Shown piece by piece: positions 36,648 to 46,887 of a stretch of 64,000 bases of DNA. Position 1 is the stretch's first letter. Each line of letters begins with the position of its first letter. The translations under genes and the position numbers were made by a program. The notes under the pieces are model-generated. The model ran no database searches, had not been told where the DNA came from, and was given only the letters and a program-made list of their open reading frames with translations. The DNA is taken from contig JACKKX010000001.1 of the NCBI GenBank assembly GCA_024236215.1, positions 372,001 to 436,000 on the forward strand. Reading direction: 5' to 3'. The stretch is from Novosphingobium sp. (GTDB taxonomy: Bacteria > Pseudomonadota > Alphaproteobacteria > Sphingomonadales > Sphingomonadaceae).

Positions 36648-38222
36648 TCAGCCCCCTTCCTCCCCGCCTTCCTCGTCGTCCTTGGTGGCCGGATCGATCA
36701 CTGTTCCATCGCCGCGCCAGGCCGGATCGGAGGCAATCCGGTCAAGCACCTTGCGCGCTGCCCCGGCAAGCGGACCGCCGTGCGGGTTGTAGGCCACCGG
36801 AACCAGGAAGAACCGCGCCGCCTCGGTGCGGCCATCGTGCAGTTCCTGCATCGCCACCGTCATTCTGAGGCCGAGATCGAAGGGCGAAAGTTCGCTCGCC
36901 CGTTCCAGCCCCATCACGGCGTTTTCGGTCGGCTCGCGCCCCTGGCGGCGATAGCTGAGGTAGAAATAGAGCAGCGGCAACGGATGATCGTTCTCGATCG
37001 CGTTGAGCGCCAGAAATGGCGCCCGCGCCGCGCGCCAGGCAGCGACAGCGTCGCCCTCGCCCTTGCCGGCGATGCGGAACAGCGCATAGCCTTTTTGCAG
37101 ATAGGCGTTGACCTGCCCGGGATCGCGCCCGATCGCCCCGTCTGCGGCGACGATCGCCTCGGCATCGTTACCGGCATCGTATTCCGCCTCGGCCAGCGCG
37201 GCGAGCACCGCCGGATCCTCGGGATATTTCGCCGCCACCGCCCGGGCATCGGCCAGCACTCCAGGCGCAGTCTCCTTGTTGACCCCCACCTTGGAGCGGA
37301 TCCGCACCGGCATTATCGCCGCCTCGCCCTCGCGCAGCACCCGGATCGTCACCGTCCCTGGATCGAGTGCCGTCCCGGCCAGCTTGAGGTAGGACATGCG
37401 CGGCTTGCGCAGGTAGGAATCGAGCTCCTTTTCCAGCTGAGCGAAATCCCCGAACGCCGCGTGCCCGGCCTCAACCATCGATTTGCCTGAAAGCAGGGCC
37501 CGCGAATAGGCGCTCAACTGGCCTTTGCGTTCGGCCGAAAAGGTCAGGTAGTGATAGAGCAGCCACGATTTGCCGTAATAGGCATCATAGGCGGTGCTCT
37601 TGCCGCGGCGCTTCTCATAATGTTCGGGATCGAGCAGATCGGTCGCGGTCACGTCCGCCGCCAGCGCCAGTTCATTGGCGCGGTGCACCGCCGGGCGCCC
37701 CAGCCCGACCGATCCGTCCTTCTCGAAATTGGCCGAAGCAAAGAATTCCGCCGCGCCCTCTCCCATCCAGCGCGGGTAGGGAAAGGCACTGTTCGAGATC
37801 AGGAAGTGATGGGCATATTCGTGCAGCAGCACGATCATCGACCAGCCCATTCCGCCATCGTTGCCGCCGCCGCTCTGCACCCGGGGGATCACCGCCAGCG
37901 AGCCACCGGCGCGGGGGATGTAGAACCCCCCGACAAAGCGCGCCGCCTTGCCCCCGCCGATCAGCTTGCGCACCGCTTCCTCGTTATCGACCAGATAGAC
38001 GGTGACCCGGTTCGACGGACTGGGCGGCGGGTTGCTGGTCGAGGTAATCTTGCCCATCGCCGCGTCATAGCGTTCCAGCTGGTCGCTGAACTTGCGCAGG
38101 TTGCTTTCGCTGGTGTTGCCATAGACCACGAAGTGGTTCGACGAAGCCTCAAGCCATTCGGCATGCACGGTCTGCGGAATTAGAACGAATAGGACGAGCA
38201 CACAGGCCTGGAAAAAGCGCAA
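36648..38222 (-). CDS. Predicted secreted gluzincin-type metallopeptidase with TPR repeats
   Basis: A 524-residue protein of unrecognised function. The start is a TTG at 38222: AGGAGG lies five bases upstream and a signal peptide follows directly (LRFFQACVLVLFVLI, cleavage after VHA). About residues 135-185 contain IVLLHEYAHHFLI, an HExxH zinc motif, with GEGAAEFFAS some 20 residues later giving a third ligand glutamate, as in gluzincins. The C-terminal half is helical with TPR-like units. DUF1570-like relatives share this layout. It is divergent from uvrB. A longer frame upstream is not coding. Confidence 0.75.
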   Translation of the reverse strand: MRFFQACVLVLFVLIPQTVHAEWLEASSNHFVVYGNTSESNLRKFSDQLERYDAAMGKITSTSNPPPSPSNRVTVYLVDNEEAVRKLIGGGKAARFVGGFYIPRAGGSLAVIPRVQSGGGNDGGMGWSMIVLLHEYAHHFLISNSAFPYPRWMGEGAAEFFASANFEKDGSVGLGRPAVHRANELALAADVTATDLLDPEHYEKRRGKSTAYDAYYGKSWLLYHYLTFSAERKGQLSAYSRALLSGKSMVEAGHAAFGDFAQLEKELDSYLRKPRMSYLKLAGTALDPGTVTIRVLREGEAAIMPVRIRSKVGVNKETAPGVLADARAVAAKYPEDPAVLAALAEAEYDAGNDAEAIVAADGAIGRDPGQVNAYLQKGYALFRIAGKGEGDAVAAWRAARAPFLALNAIENDHPLPLLYFYLSYRRQGREPTENAVMGLERASELSPFDLGLRMTVAMQELHDGRTEAARFFLVPVAYNPHGGPLAGAARKVLDRIASDPAWRGDGTVIDPATKDDEEGGEEGG

Positions 38223-38427
38223 GCCAACCTCCTGAATCGCCTTGTCTTGCTGCCGGAGGCTATTCCGGCCAGCGCGGCAAATCCAGTGCTTCCGAAAGCC
38301 CCACCGCAGGATCGGTGCACACTGGCGTCGTCGCCGCGAACAGGATGGCTGCGACGGCTGGCACACGCCTGGCCAGCACCGCGCTCTGCGCCTTGCATGT
38401 CCCCGCTTTGTTCCCCATAACCTCCCC

Positions 38428-40617
38428 ATGGCCGAACTGATCATCCGCCGGGGCCTGGAAGAGCCCGATACCTCCGGCGCATTCGTGCCGCACAAGCCGG
38501 CGCGGCCGGAGAAGTCGGGCGAGCAGCGGCCGCTGCGGATCGTTTCCGACTATGCGCCAGCGGGGGATCAGCCCACGGCGATCGCCGAGCTGGTCGAGGC
38601 GGTGAACGCGGGCGAGGCGACGCAGGTGCTGCTGGGCGTTACCGGCAGCGGCAAGACCTTCACCATGGCCAAGGTGATCGAGGCGACCCAGCGCCCGGCG
38701 CTGATCCTGGCGCCCAACAAAATCCTGGCCGCGCAGCTGTATGGCGAGATGAAGGGGTTCTTCCCCGACAACGCGGTGGAATATTTCGTCTCCTACTACG
38801 ACTACTACCAGCCCGAGGCCTATGTGCCGCGCACCGATACCTACATCGAGAAGGAAAGCTCGGTGAACGAGGCGATCGACCGGATGCGCCATTCGGCCAC
38901 CCGGGCGCTGCTCGAGCGCGACGACGTGATCATCGTCGCCTCGGTCTCGTGCCTCTATGGCATCGGCTCGGTCGAGACCTATTCGGCGATGATCTTCGAC
39001 ATCAAGCGCGGGGCGAGCGAGGACCAGCGCGAGATCATCCGCAAGCTGGTCGCCCTGCAATACAAGCGTAACGATGCGGCCTTTGTCCGCGGCACCTTCC
39101 GGGTGCGGGGCGACAATCTCGAGCTGTTCCCCAGTCACTACGAGGACATGGCCTGGCGGATCAGCTTTTTCGGCGACGAGATCGAGGAAATCGCCGAGTT
39201 CGATCCCCTGACCGGCAAGAAAGGGGCGAGCCTGGACAAGGTGCGGGTCTATGCCAATTCGCACTATGTCACGCCGGGGCCGACGATGAAGCAGGCGATG
39301 GAGGCGATACGCTTTGAACTCGCCGAGCGGCTGAAAGAGCTGGAGGCCGAGGGCAAGCTGCTTGAGCATCAGCGGCTAGAACAGCGGACCAATTTCGATC
39401 TCGAGATGATCGCCGCCACCGGCTCTTGCGCCGGGATCGAGAATTACAGCCGCTTCCTCACCGGGCGCCTGCCGGGCGAGCCGCCGCCGACGCTGTTCGA
39501 ATACCTGCCCGACAACGCGCTGTTGTTCGTCGACGAGAGCCACCAAACGGTGCCGCAGATCGGCGCGATGAGCAAAGGCGATCATCGCCGCAAGATCACG
39601 CTCGCCGAATTCGGTTTCCGCCTGCCCAGCTGCATCGACAACCGCCCGCTGCGCTTCAACGAATGGGACGTGATGCGCCCGCAGACCGTCGCGGTTTCCG
39701 CCACGCCGGGGCCGTGGGAGATGGAGCAGGCGGGCGGGGTTTTCGCCGAACAGGTGATCCGCCCCACCGGGCTGATCGATCCCCCGGTGGAGATCCGCCC
39801 CGTCGAGGATCAAGTGCAGGATTGCATCGCCGAATGCCGCAAGACCGCGGCGGCGGGTTACCGCACCCTCGTCACCACGCTGACCAAGCGGATGGCCGAG
39901 GACCTGACCGAATTCATGCACGAGGCGGGCCTGAGGGTGCGCTACATGCATTCGGACGTCGAAACGCTCGAGAGGATCGAGCTGATCCGCGATCTGCGCA
40001 TGGGCGTCTATGACGTGCTGGTGGGGATCAACCTGCTGCGCGAGGGGCTGGACATTCCCGAATGCGGGCTGGTCTGCATCCTCGATGCCGACAAGGAGGG
40101 CTTCCTGCGCAGCGAGACCAGCCTGGTGCAGACCATCGGGCGCGCCGCGCGCAATGTCGATGGCCGGGTGATCCTCTATGCCGACCGGATGACCGGAAGC
40201 ATGGAACGCGCCATCGCCGAGACCGACCGCCGCCGCGCCAAGCAGCAGGCCTACAACGAGCAGCACGGGATCACCCCGGAGTCCGTGCGCACCCGCATCG
40301 CCGACATCATCGCCGACACCGCCAGCCGCGACGGCGTGCTGGTCGAGATCGAAGATGGCGAGCGCAGCGAACTCGTCGGCCACAACCTGCGCGCCTATAT
40401 CGAGGAACTCGAAGGCCGCATGCGCGCCGCCGCCGCCGACCTAGAATTCGAGGAAGCCGGTAGGTTGCGCGACGAAATCCGGCGGCTGGAATCGAGCGAA
40501 CTCGGCCTGCCCGAAGGCGAACACAAAGCCCCGCTGGTAGGCCGCAGCAACGAAGGAAAGCCGGGGACGAGGAAGGGCCGCTTCGGAAGGGAGAGCAAGC
40601 GCCGATGGGGAAGATAG
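38428..40617 (+). CDS. uvrB: Excinuclease ABC subunit B
   Basis: DNA damage recognition helicase of nucleotide excision repair; 729 residues. Walker A is [11 protein letters not shown], the damage-binding beta hairpin [20 protein letters not shown] is intact, DEXX-box is LLFVDESH, and helicase motif VI is QTIGRAARN. The C-terminal UVR motif ([20 protein letters not shown], about 660-680) binds UvrC. A short basic tail ends it. The ATG at 38428 gives MAELIIRR; the frame open before that is not coding. The last 13 bp overlap the next gene. Confidence 0.97.
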   Translation: MAELIIRRGLEEPDTSGAFVPHKPARPEKSGEQRPLRIVSDYAPAGDQPTAIAELVEAVNAGEATQVLLGVTGSGKTFTMAKVIEATQRPALILAPNKILAAQLYGEMKGFFPDNAVEYFVSYYDYYQPEAYVPRTDTYIEKESSVNEAIDRMRHSATRALLERDDVIIVASVSCLYGIGSVETYSAMIFDIKRGASEDQREIIRKLVALQYKRNDAAFVRGTFRVRGDNLELFPSHYEDMAWRISFFGDEIEEIAEFDPLTGKKGASLDKVRVYANSHYVTPGPTMKQAMEAIRFELAERLKELEAEGKLLEHQRLEQRTNFDLEMIAATGSCAGIENYSRFLTGRLPGEPPPTLFEYLPDNALLFVDESHQTVPQIGAMSKGDHRRKITLAEFGFRLPSCIDNRPLRFNEWDVMRPQTVAVSATPGPWEMEQAGGVFAEQVIRPTGLIDPPVEIRPVEDQVQDCIAECRKTAAAGYRTLVTTLTKRMAEDLTEFMHEAGLRVRYMHSDVETLERIELIRDLRMGVYDVLVGINLLREGLDIPECGLVCILDADKEGFLRSETSLVQTIGRAARNVDGRVILYADRMTGSMERAIAETDRRRAKQQAYNEQHGITPESVRTRIADIIADTASRDGVLVEIEDGERSELVGHNLRAYIEELEGRMRAAAADLEFEEAGRLRDEIRRLESSELGLPEGEHKAPLVGRSNEGKPGTRKGRFGRESKRRWGR

Positions 40618-41840
40618 ACCTTACCCGCCGCAATTTCGCGCTCGGCGCCGCCGCTCTCGCCGCAACCCCCGCGTTCGCCCGCACTTCACCGCTCGCCACC
40701 GGGATCGACCGGCTGGTGCGCGATCCGGCACTGGCCGGGGGCGGGCGGGCGATTGCCATGCTGACCCATGCCGGCGCGGTGGACCGGCGGGGGCGGCGAG
40801 CGGTGGATGGCGCGGCGGCGGTGCTGGGTTCGCGGCTGGTGGCGCTCCTTTCGCCCGAACACGGCCTGGCCGGGCACGCCGGCGCGGGCGAGGCGGTGGA
40901 CGATGCGCGCGATGGAGCCACCGGGCTACCGGTGCTGAGCCTTTACGGCGCGCGCCGGGCGCCTCCGGACGAATTGCTCGCGCGGATCGATACCCTGCTG
41001 ATCGACCTGCAGGACATCGGCCTGCGCCCCTTCACCTATGCCGCGACCATGATCGACGCGCTGCGCGCTGCTGCGGCGAAGGGCGTGAAGGTGGTGGTGC
41101 TCGATCGGCCCAACCCGCTGGGCGGGCTGGCGATCGACGGCCCGCGCCCCGATCCGACGCTGATCTCGCACGTTGGTGCGCTGCCGCTGGCATTCCGCCA
41201 CGGCATGACCCTGGGCGAAATCGCGCGGATGATCGCCGCGCGCGAGGGGCTTCCCGCGCCGGGGGTGGTGGCCTGCACCGGCTGGAGCCGCGGTGAGGGG
41301 ACCCGGGTCTTCGCCCCCGGGCGCCTGCCTTTCGTGCCGCCCTCGCCCAACCTGCGCAGGGCGCGCGCAGTGCTGGCCTATGCCGCGACGGTGCTGATCG
41401 AGGGCACCAACCTGTCCGAAGGGCGCGGTACCGCGCGTCCATTCGAGACGATCGGGGCGCCGTGGTGCGACGGCGCGGCGCTGGCCCACGCGATGAATGC
41501 GCTCCACCTTCCCGCGGTGCACTTCGCGCCGACCCGCTTCACCCCTACGGCCTCAAAGCATGCGGGCCAGCCTTGCGGCGGAGTACGCTTCACCGCGCGC
41601 GACGAGGCAGCCTATGACCCGCTGCTCACCGGCCTGTCGCTGATTGCCGCGATCCGCGATCTTCACGCCACCGATTTCGCATTCCTGCCCGGCGAACGCC
41701 CGTTCTTCGATCTGCTCACCGGCCAGACCTGGATCCGCGAAGCGCTGCTGGCCGGCGAGGACCCGAACGCGATCAAACGGCGCTGGCAGCGGGATGTGGA
41801 GGAGTTCGCGGCGGAGCGGCGCGGGAGCTTGCTCTACTAA
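40605..41840 (+). CDS. NamZ-like exo-beta-N-acetylmuramidase (DUF1343)
   Basis: A 411-residue protein with a twin-arginine signal ([18 protein letters not shown]). Family hallmarks are [40 protein letters not shown] and [17 protein letters not shown]. The DUF1343 family includes NamZ, which removes terminal MurNAc from peptidoglycan fragments, so cell-wall recycling or scavenging is likely. It begins 13 bp inside uvrB and is therefore translationally linked, although the two have no functional relation. It ends sharing CTAA with the opposing gene. Confidence 0.87.
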   Translation: MGKIDLTRRNFALGAAALAATPAFARTSPLATGIDRLVRDPALAGGGRAIAMLTHAGAVDRRGRRAVDGAAAVLGSRLVALLSPEHGLAGHAGAGEAVDDARDGATGLPVLSLYGARRAPPDELLARIDTLLIDLQDIGLRPFTYAATMIDALRAAAAKGVKVVVLDRPNPLGGLAIDGPRPDPTLISHVGALPLAFRHGMTLGEIARMIAAREGLPAPGVVACTGWSRGEGTRVFAPGRLPFVPPSPNLRRARAVLAYAATVLIEGTNLSEGRGTARPFETIGAPWCDGAALAHAMNALHLPAVHFAPTRFTPTASKHAGQPCGGVRFTARDEAAYDPLLTGLSLIAAIRDLHATDFAFLPGERPFFDLLTGQTWIREALLAGEDPNAIKRRWQRDVEEFAAERRGSLLY

Positions 41841-42415
41841 AGCTTCCCGAACTTCCCCTCGAACCCCGCCGTATCCCCTGCGGCGAGAAAGCGGGCCTGT
41901 TCGACCCAGCTATCGCGGCGGGGCCTTCCGGCGAAGGCGCCCAGCTGGGCATCGAGCGCATCGAGCGCGGCATCGTCCAGCGCAGCGATCTGGGCGAAGG
42001 TGGTGATTCCCAGGGTGGGCAGCAGCGCCTGGAGCTTGGGGCCGAGGCCCTTGATCCGCGACAGGTCATCCCCCGCCGCGGGCGCGGGTTCGGGCGCGGC
42101 GGGCACATCGGGCACCACTTCCATTTCGGCGGCGCGCGCTTCCAGTTCCTCTACCTCGTCCTGCGCGGTAACGGCGACGATTTCTCCCAGCCCGGCCATC
42201 CCGGCGCTCATCGGCGGGGGGACAATGGTGGCCGCGGGGGCGGCATCGATCAGCGCCTGATTGCGCGCCGCCGGGGCCTGGCCTTCGTCGAGCACGTCGG
42301 GGCGGCGTTCGCGCCGGGGGGTCGTACTGGCCCGCCCGAACAGCCACCAGGCCACCAGCAGCGCCAGCGCCAGCGCTGCGGCAAAGACCATCCAGTTGGC
42401 TTCGACTGCCTGCAT
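41837..42415 (-). CDS. Membrane-anchored helix-hairpin-helix protein
   Basis: A 192-residue protein of unknown function. One N-terminal membrane helix (about residues 8-28) is followed by a disordered acidic linker and a C-terminal helix-hairpin-helix, DLSRIKGLGPKLQALLPTLG, of the kind found in predicted FEN1-like (COG3743) proteins and in ribosomal L21 fusions. The motif suggests nucleic-acid or protein binding rather than catalysis. It is read just after the flippase gene with a 3-bp gap. Confidence 0.72.
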   Translation of the reverse strand: MQAVEANWMVFAAALALALLVAWWLFGRASTTPRRERRPDVLDEGQAPAARNQALIDAAPAATIVPPPMSAGMAGLGEIVAVTAQDEVEELEARAAEMEVVPDVPAAPEPAPAAGDDLSRIKGLGPKLQALLPTLGITTFAQIAALDDAALDALDAQLGAFAGRPRRDSWVEQARFLAAGDTAGFEGKFGKL

Positions 42416-42418
42416 GCC

Positions 42419-43894
42419 CTAACCTCCCACGTTCTTGCGGAACAGCACCCGATCCTCGGGGCCGAAACCCTTGTGCCAGATCACCCAGCCATAGACGAGC
42501 AGGATCGCGGGGATCCCGACCAGCAACTCGGCCCATTCGGGCAGATAGCGGGTTGCCCCCCAGCCCACCACCACCGCCGGAGCCACCGCCCAGACCAGCG
42601 CCCAGCGCCAGTTGTTGATCGGCTGCTTGAGGACCCGAGCCAGCAACCGCGACTTGATCAGCGAGGCGATCCCGAGCGAGAGCATCAGGGCCCCGGCGGC
42701 GGCCGCGGCGCGGAAATTCTGGTTGAGGCCAAGTTCCTTGACCAGCTCGATGCCAGCGACGGTAAGCCCGGCCTGGAGCGCGATGGTGAACAGCGAAACC
42801 CACAGGTTCCTCAGCCGCGCGACATAGACCAGCGCCGCCTCGCTCACCACCGCAGTCGAGGCAACCACCTCTGCCATCAGCAGGAACGCCAGGGCCCCGG
42901 TGCCGCCGACGAAATCCGGCCCGCCCAGCCCCATCACCCCTTCACCCGGGATCGCCAGCGCCAGCGCGATCCCCATCTGCGCGGCGGTGATCCAGAAGCC
43001 CACCTGGCTGACCTGCTGGGCGATCGCGGCGAAATTGCCTTCCTTGAGGTTGCGTGTGATCACCGGGCCAAGGATCGGCTCGAAGCTGGTCTTGAGCTTT
43101 TGCGGCAGTGTCGCGACCTGCTGGGCGAAATAATAGACCCCCAGCGCGCCATCCCCGGCGAAAAAGCGCAGCACAAAGATGTCGAGCTTGCGCGTCCCCC
43201 ATTCCACCGCATCGGCCGCCGCCAGCGGCAGGTTGAGCAGCGCCAGGCGCCCGATCCGCAGCGGATGCGGGCGCCACTGGCTGGGCAGACCATAGCTGCG
43301 ATAGAGCGGCACCAGCGCGACCAGCGCGGCAGTGAAGATCGAAAGGATATAGGCTGCGGACAGGCCGCTCGTGCGGTCGAGATAGAACAAGGCGCCCGCC
43401 GCCAGCGACAGGGTCCAGGGTTCGACCACCGCGCGCGAACGCACCGAGGTTGCCACGTCGTAGCGATAGGCCAGCGCCGAAAGCGCGATGTCGGTCAGCG
43501 TCGCGGGAAGGATCGCCAGCACCAGCAGCCGGTCGGTTTGGGTGTATTCTCCGCTGGGGTAGACCAGGCCGGGCAGGAAATAGAGCCCCAGGCTGAACAC
43601 CAGGGCGATCAGCGAGGACAACAGCATCGCATCGGCAACCGAATTGGCGGGATGATCGCCATCCATCGCCAACCGCTGGGCAAGGCCGCGCTTTTGCCCG
43701 AGGGTGCACAACTGCCCTGCCAGCTCGACGATCACCAGCGCCGAGGCAAAGCGCCCAAGCGATTCCTTGCCGTACATCCGGCTGGCAATGAACAGGAACG
43801 GCAGCCGCGCCGCCAGCCGCAGCAGGAAGCCCATGAAATTGGTCCGCCCGCCCTTGGCGAGCGCCTGGATATCCTGCTGCGCTGCCTCGCTCAC
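42419..43894 (-). CDS. Polysaccharide/lipopolysaccharide flippase-like membrane protein
   Basis: A 491-residue membrane protein with about 12-14 hydrophobic segments in the MOP (multidrug/oligosaccharidyl-lipid/polysaccharide) exporter pattern, starting with GFLLRLAARLPFLFIASRMYG. It likely moves a lipid-linked glycan across the inner membrane. The GTG at 43894 is the start, since it overlaps the gpsA stop as GTGA; a much longer open frame through gpsA is a reading-frame shadow. No glycosyltransferases are next to it, so the substrate is unknown. Confidence 0.8.
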   Translation of the reverse strand: MSEAAQQDIQALAKGGRTNFMGFLLRLAARLPFLFIASRMYGKESLGRFASALVIVELAGQLCTLGQKRGLAQRLAMDGDHPANSVADAMLLSSLIALVFSLGLYFLPGLVYPSGEYTQTDRLLVLAILPATLTDIALSALAYRYDVATSVRSRAVVEPWTLSLAAGALFYLDRTSGLSAAYILSIFTAALVALVPLYRSYGLPSQWRPHPLRIGRLALLNLPLAAADAVEWGTRKLDIFVLRFFAGDGALGVYYFAQQVATLPQKLKTSFEPILGPVITRNLKEGNFAAIAQQVSQVGFWITAAQMGIALALAIPGEGVMGLGGPDFVGGTGALAFLLMAEVVASTAVVSEAALVYVARLRNLWVSLFTIALQAGLTVAGIELVKELGLNQNFRAAAAAGALMLSLGIASLIKSRLLARVLKQPINNWRWALVWAVAPAVVVGWGATRYLPEWAELLVGIPAILLVYGWVIWHKGFGPEDRVLFRKNVGG

Positions 43895-44886
43895 GCCTGA
43901 CCTTCCTGTTCGGGACGCAGCGGGCGAGCGAGCAATTCGGCCACCACCGCCTTGGCGGGAGCCCCGCCCAGCAGCCGCTCCACCGCCTCGACGATCGGCA
44001 TGGCGATGCCTTCGCGCCGGGCAATCGCGGCCAGGACCGGCGCGGTATGGGCGCCTTCGGCCACGCTGGTCTTGCCGGCCAGCGCCTCGGCCGCGCTTTG
44101 CCCCTCGCCCAGCGCCTTGCCGAGCGAGAAATTGCGGCTCGAGGTGGAGGAACAGGTCAGCACCAGATCGCCCAGCCCGCACAGCCCGGCCAGCGTTTCG
44201 GCCCGCGCGCCGTGGGCCAGGCCAAAGCGCACCATCTCGGCATAGCCGCGCGCGATCAGCGCGGCGCGGGCGTTTTGCCCCAGCCCCAGCCCCTCGACCA
44301 CCCCGCAGGCGATCGCCAGCACGTTCTTGACCGATCCGCCGATCTCGGCCCCGACCACATCGTCGGAATAATAGGGGCGCAGCGCCGGGCGCGAAATCAG
44401 CGGAGCAAGCCGCCGCCACTGCTCCTCGCCGCCCGAACAGGCCAGCGTTACCGCCGTGGGCAGTCCCGCGGCCACCTCGTGGGCGAAGGTCGGGCCAGAC
44501 AGCACCGCCAGGCTGGCCTGTGGCGCGGCGGCAGCCGCAACCTCTCCCATCAGCCGCCCGCTCCCCGCCTCGATCCCCTTGGCGCAAAGCAGCAGATCGC
44601 CGACGAAGCCGGGCAGCGCAGAAAGTACCGTGGCAAGATGCTGCGCCGGGCACACCGCCAGCAAGACGTCCAGCCCCGCCATCTCCGCGAGATCGCCGGT
44701 GGCGCGGATCGACGGCGCCAGCCGGGCCGAGGGCAGGAACAGGCTGTTGGTGTGCCGGGCGTTGATTTCGGCGACCAGCTCGGTCTCGCGCGCCCAGATC
44801 AGCACTGGCGAGCCGTCGCTGGCCAGGCTCTGTGTCAGCGCGGTGCCCCAGGCACCCGCCCCGATCACCCCCAGGCGCGGCTTCAT
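43891..44886 (-). CDS. gpsA: Glycerol-3-phosphate dehydrogenase [NAD(P)+]
   Basis: Makes sn-glycerol-3-phosphate for phospholipids from dihydroxyacetone phosphate. 331 residues; NAD loop [14 protein letters not shown] at the N-terminus, [37 protein letters not shown] with the catalytic lysine, and GLGDLVLTC are all family signatures. The ATG at 44886 overlaps the tsaD stop as ATGA and the 3' end overlaps the flippase start, forming a tightly coupled three-gene operon. Confidence 0.96.
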   Translation of the reverse strand: MKPRLGVIGAGAWGTALTQSLASDGSPVLIWARETELVAEINARHTNSLFLPSARLAPSIRATGDLAEMAGLDVLLAVCPAQHLATVLSALPGFVGDLLLCAKGIEAGSGRLMGEVAAAAAPQASLAVLSGPTFAHEVAAGLPTAVTLACSGGEEQWRRLAPLISRPALRPYYSDDVVGAEIGGSVKNVLAIACGVVEGLGLGQNARAALIARGYAEMVRFGLAHGARAETLAGLCGLGDLVLTCSSTSSRNFSLGKALGEGQSAAEALAGKTSVAEGAHTAPVLAAIARREGIAMPIVEAVERLLGGAPAKAVVAELLARPLRPEQEGQA

Positions 44887-45911
44887 GCCTTGACTCCCGC
44901 CCCGCGCACCGGCGCTGCATCGGGATCGAGCGGCCAGCGCGGGCGCGCGGCGAAATCGAGCGGATCGCTCTGCCCCAGCCGTTCGATCCCGGCCCAGGCG
45001 ATCATCGCCGCATTGTCGGTGCACAGCGCCGGCGGCGGGGCGACGAAGGGCAAGCCGAATTCGCCCGCCAGCTCTTCCAGCGCCGAGCGCATCGCCTGGT
45101 TCGCGGCGACCCCACCCGCAACCACCAGCGCGCTGGGCATGTCGATCGCTTGCAGGGCCTTGTGGGTCCGGTCGATCACGCAATCGATCGCGGCTTGCTG
45201 AAACGCGGCGGCAATATCGGCATCGGCGTGGATGCCTGCCTGTCTGGCCCGCAGCACTGCGCTTTTCAGCCCGGCAAAGGAGAAGTGCGGCTCGGCACTG
45301 CCCAGCAGGGGGCGCGGCAACGGCACCGCGCGCGGATCGCCTTCCCGCGCCAGCCGCTCCACCGCCGGGCCGCCTGGATAGCCCAGGCCCAGAATCTTGG
45401 CGGTCTTGTCAAAAGCCTCGCCCAGCGCATCGTCGATGGTCGTTCCCAGCCGCCGATACTGCCCCACGCCCTTCACCAGCAGCAGCTGGCAATGCCCGCC
45501 CGAAACCAGCAGCAACAGATAGGGGAATTGCAGCGCGAGATCGGCGAGGCGCGGTGAGAGCGCGTGGCCTTCAAGATGGTTGATCGCGATCAGCGGCTTG
45601 TCTTCGGCCATGGCCAGCGCCTTGGCGGTGACCAGACCGACCATCACCCCGCCGATCAGCCCCGGCCCGGCGGTGGCGGCGATCGCATCGACTTCGCCCA
45701 GTTCCATCCCGGCATCGGCCAGTGTCGCCGCGATCAGCGGGGCCAGCCGCTCGGCATGGGCGCGCGCGGCAATCTCGGGAACCACCCCGCCATAGGGGCG
45801 ATGCGCCTCGTCCTGCGAGGCGATGCGCTGCGCGAGCACGCGCCGTCCGCTGTCCACCAGCGCCGCGGCGGTTTCGTCACACGACGATTCAATTCCGAGG
45901 ACAATCCCCAT
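44883..45911 (-). CDS. tsaD: tRNA N6-adenosine threonylcarbamoyltransferase
   Basis: Transfers the threonylcarbamoyl group to A37 of tRNAs that read ANN codons. 342 residues with the ASKHA fold: [13 protein letters not shown], the metal-binding [23 protein letters not shown] and [13 protein letters not shown] are intact. I choose the ATG at 45911, with AAGGGA ten bases upstream; a GTG two codons earlier is possible. It is divergent from hemC, a common placement in alphaproteobacteria. Confidence 0.96.
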   Translation of the reverse strand: MGIVLGIESSCDETAAALVDSGRRVLAQRIASQDEAHRPYGGVVPEIAARAHAERLAPLIAATLADAGMELGEVDAIAATAGPGLIGGVMVGLVTAKALAMAEDKPLIAINHLEGHALSPRLADLALQFPYLLLLVSGGHCQLLLVKGVGQYRRLGTTIDDALGEAFDKTAKILGLGYPGGPAVERLAREGDPRAVPLPRPLLGSAEPHFSFAGLKSAVLRARQAGIHADADIAAAFQQAAIDCVIDRTHKALQAIDMPSALVVAGGVAANQAMRSALEELAGEFGLPFVAPPPALCTDNAAMIAWAGIERLGQSDPLDFAARPRWPLDPDAAPVRGAGVKA

Positions 45912-45954
45912 GCCCACTTTCCCTTAGTGACATTGCGCAATAGGACAAGCGACC

Positions 45955-46881
45955 ATGTCCGCCCGTCCACTAAAGCTTGGCACCCGCCGTTCGCCGCTCG
46001 CCATGGCCCAGGCCGAGGAAGCGCGCGATCGCCTGCTGGCCGCCCATCCGGGGCTGGCGGTGGAGATCGTGCCCGTCACCGCCAGCGGAGACAAGATCCA
46101 GGATCGCCCGCTGGCCGAGATCGGCGGCAAGGCGCTGTGGACCAAGGAACTCGATCAGTGGCTGCATGGCGGCGAGATCGATCTGGCGGTCCATTCGGCC
46201 AAGGACGTCGAAACGCTGCGCCCCGCCTGGCTGACCATCGCCGCCGTGCTGGAGCGCGAGGATGTGCGCGACGTCCTGGTCGGAGCGGAATCGATCCGCG
46301 CCCTGCCCCGTGGCGCAGTGGTGGGGACCAGCGCCCCGCGCCGCGCCGCGCAATTGCTCCACGCCCGGCCCGATTGCCGGGTGATGAGCTTTCGCGGCAA
46401 TGTCGCCACCCGCCTCGCCAAGCTGGCGGCGGGTGAAGCGGACGCCACCCTGCTCGCCCGCGCCGGGCTCAACCGGCTGGGCCAGCAGGGCACCGGACAC
46501 CCGCTCGCCGCCGAGGACTGGCTTCCCGCCCCCGGCCAGGGCGCGATCGCGATCGAGTGCCGCGCGGACGATGCGCCCACCCGCGCGCTGCTATCCGCGA
46601 TCGACCATCCGCCCAGCCACGCCGCATTGCTGGCCGAGCGTGCGCTGCTCGCCGCGCTGGGGGGCAATTGCCACAGCCCGATCGCGGCGCTGACCAGCGA
46701 GGAAGGCGGCGAGCTGGCCTTGCGCGCAGCGCTGTTCAGCCCCGACGGGGCCGAGCGGGTCGACGGCCGCGTGCGCTTCGCGCCGGGGGATCCCGCCGGC
46801 CCCGCCGCGCTCGCCGCCGATCTGCTGGCCCGCGCGCCCGAGGCAGTACGGGTGCATTTTGCCGGACCTCCACAGGACTAG
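45955..46881 (+). CDS. hemC: Porphobilinogen deaminase (hydroxymethylbilane synthase)
   Basis: Polymerises four porphobilinogens in tetrapyrrole synthesis. 308 residues. Catalytic Asp84 lies in VHSAKDVE, the cofactor-binding Cys239 in GGNCHSP, and GTSAPRRAAQLL and FRGNVATRLAKL contact the growing chain. hemD follows after six bases, so both act in sequence toward uroporphyrinogen III, feeding heme and, through the siroheme synthase at the left edge, siroheme. Confidence 0.97.
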   Translation: MSARPLKLGTRRSPLAMAQAEEARDRLLAAHPGLAVEIVPVTASGDKIQDRPLAEIGGKALWTKELDQWLHGGEIDLAVHSAKDVETLRPAWLTIAAVLEREDVRDVLVGAESIRALPRGAVVGTSAPRRAAQLLHARPDCRVMSFRGNVATRLAKLAAGEADATLLARAGLNRLGQQGTGHPLAAEDWLPAPGQGAIAIECRADDAPTRALLSAIDHPPSHAALLAERALLAALGGNCHSPIAALTSEEGGELALRAALFSPDGAERVDGRVRFAPGDPAGPAALAADLLARAPEAVRVHFAGPPQD

Positions 46882-46887
46882 CCCGCC

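Noticed and set aside
42419-44920. An 833-residue fusion of gpsA region and flippase
   Set aside because: The upstream part is a frame shadow of gpsA; the flippase starts at the GTG at 43894 overlapping the gpsA stop.
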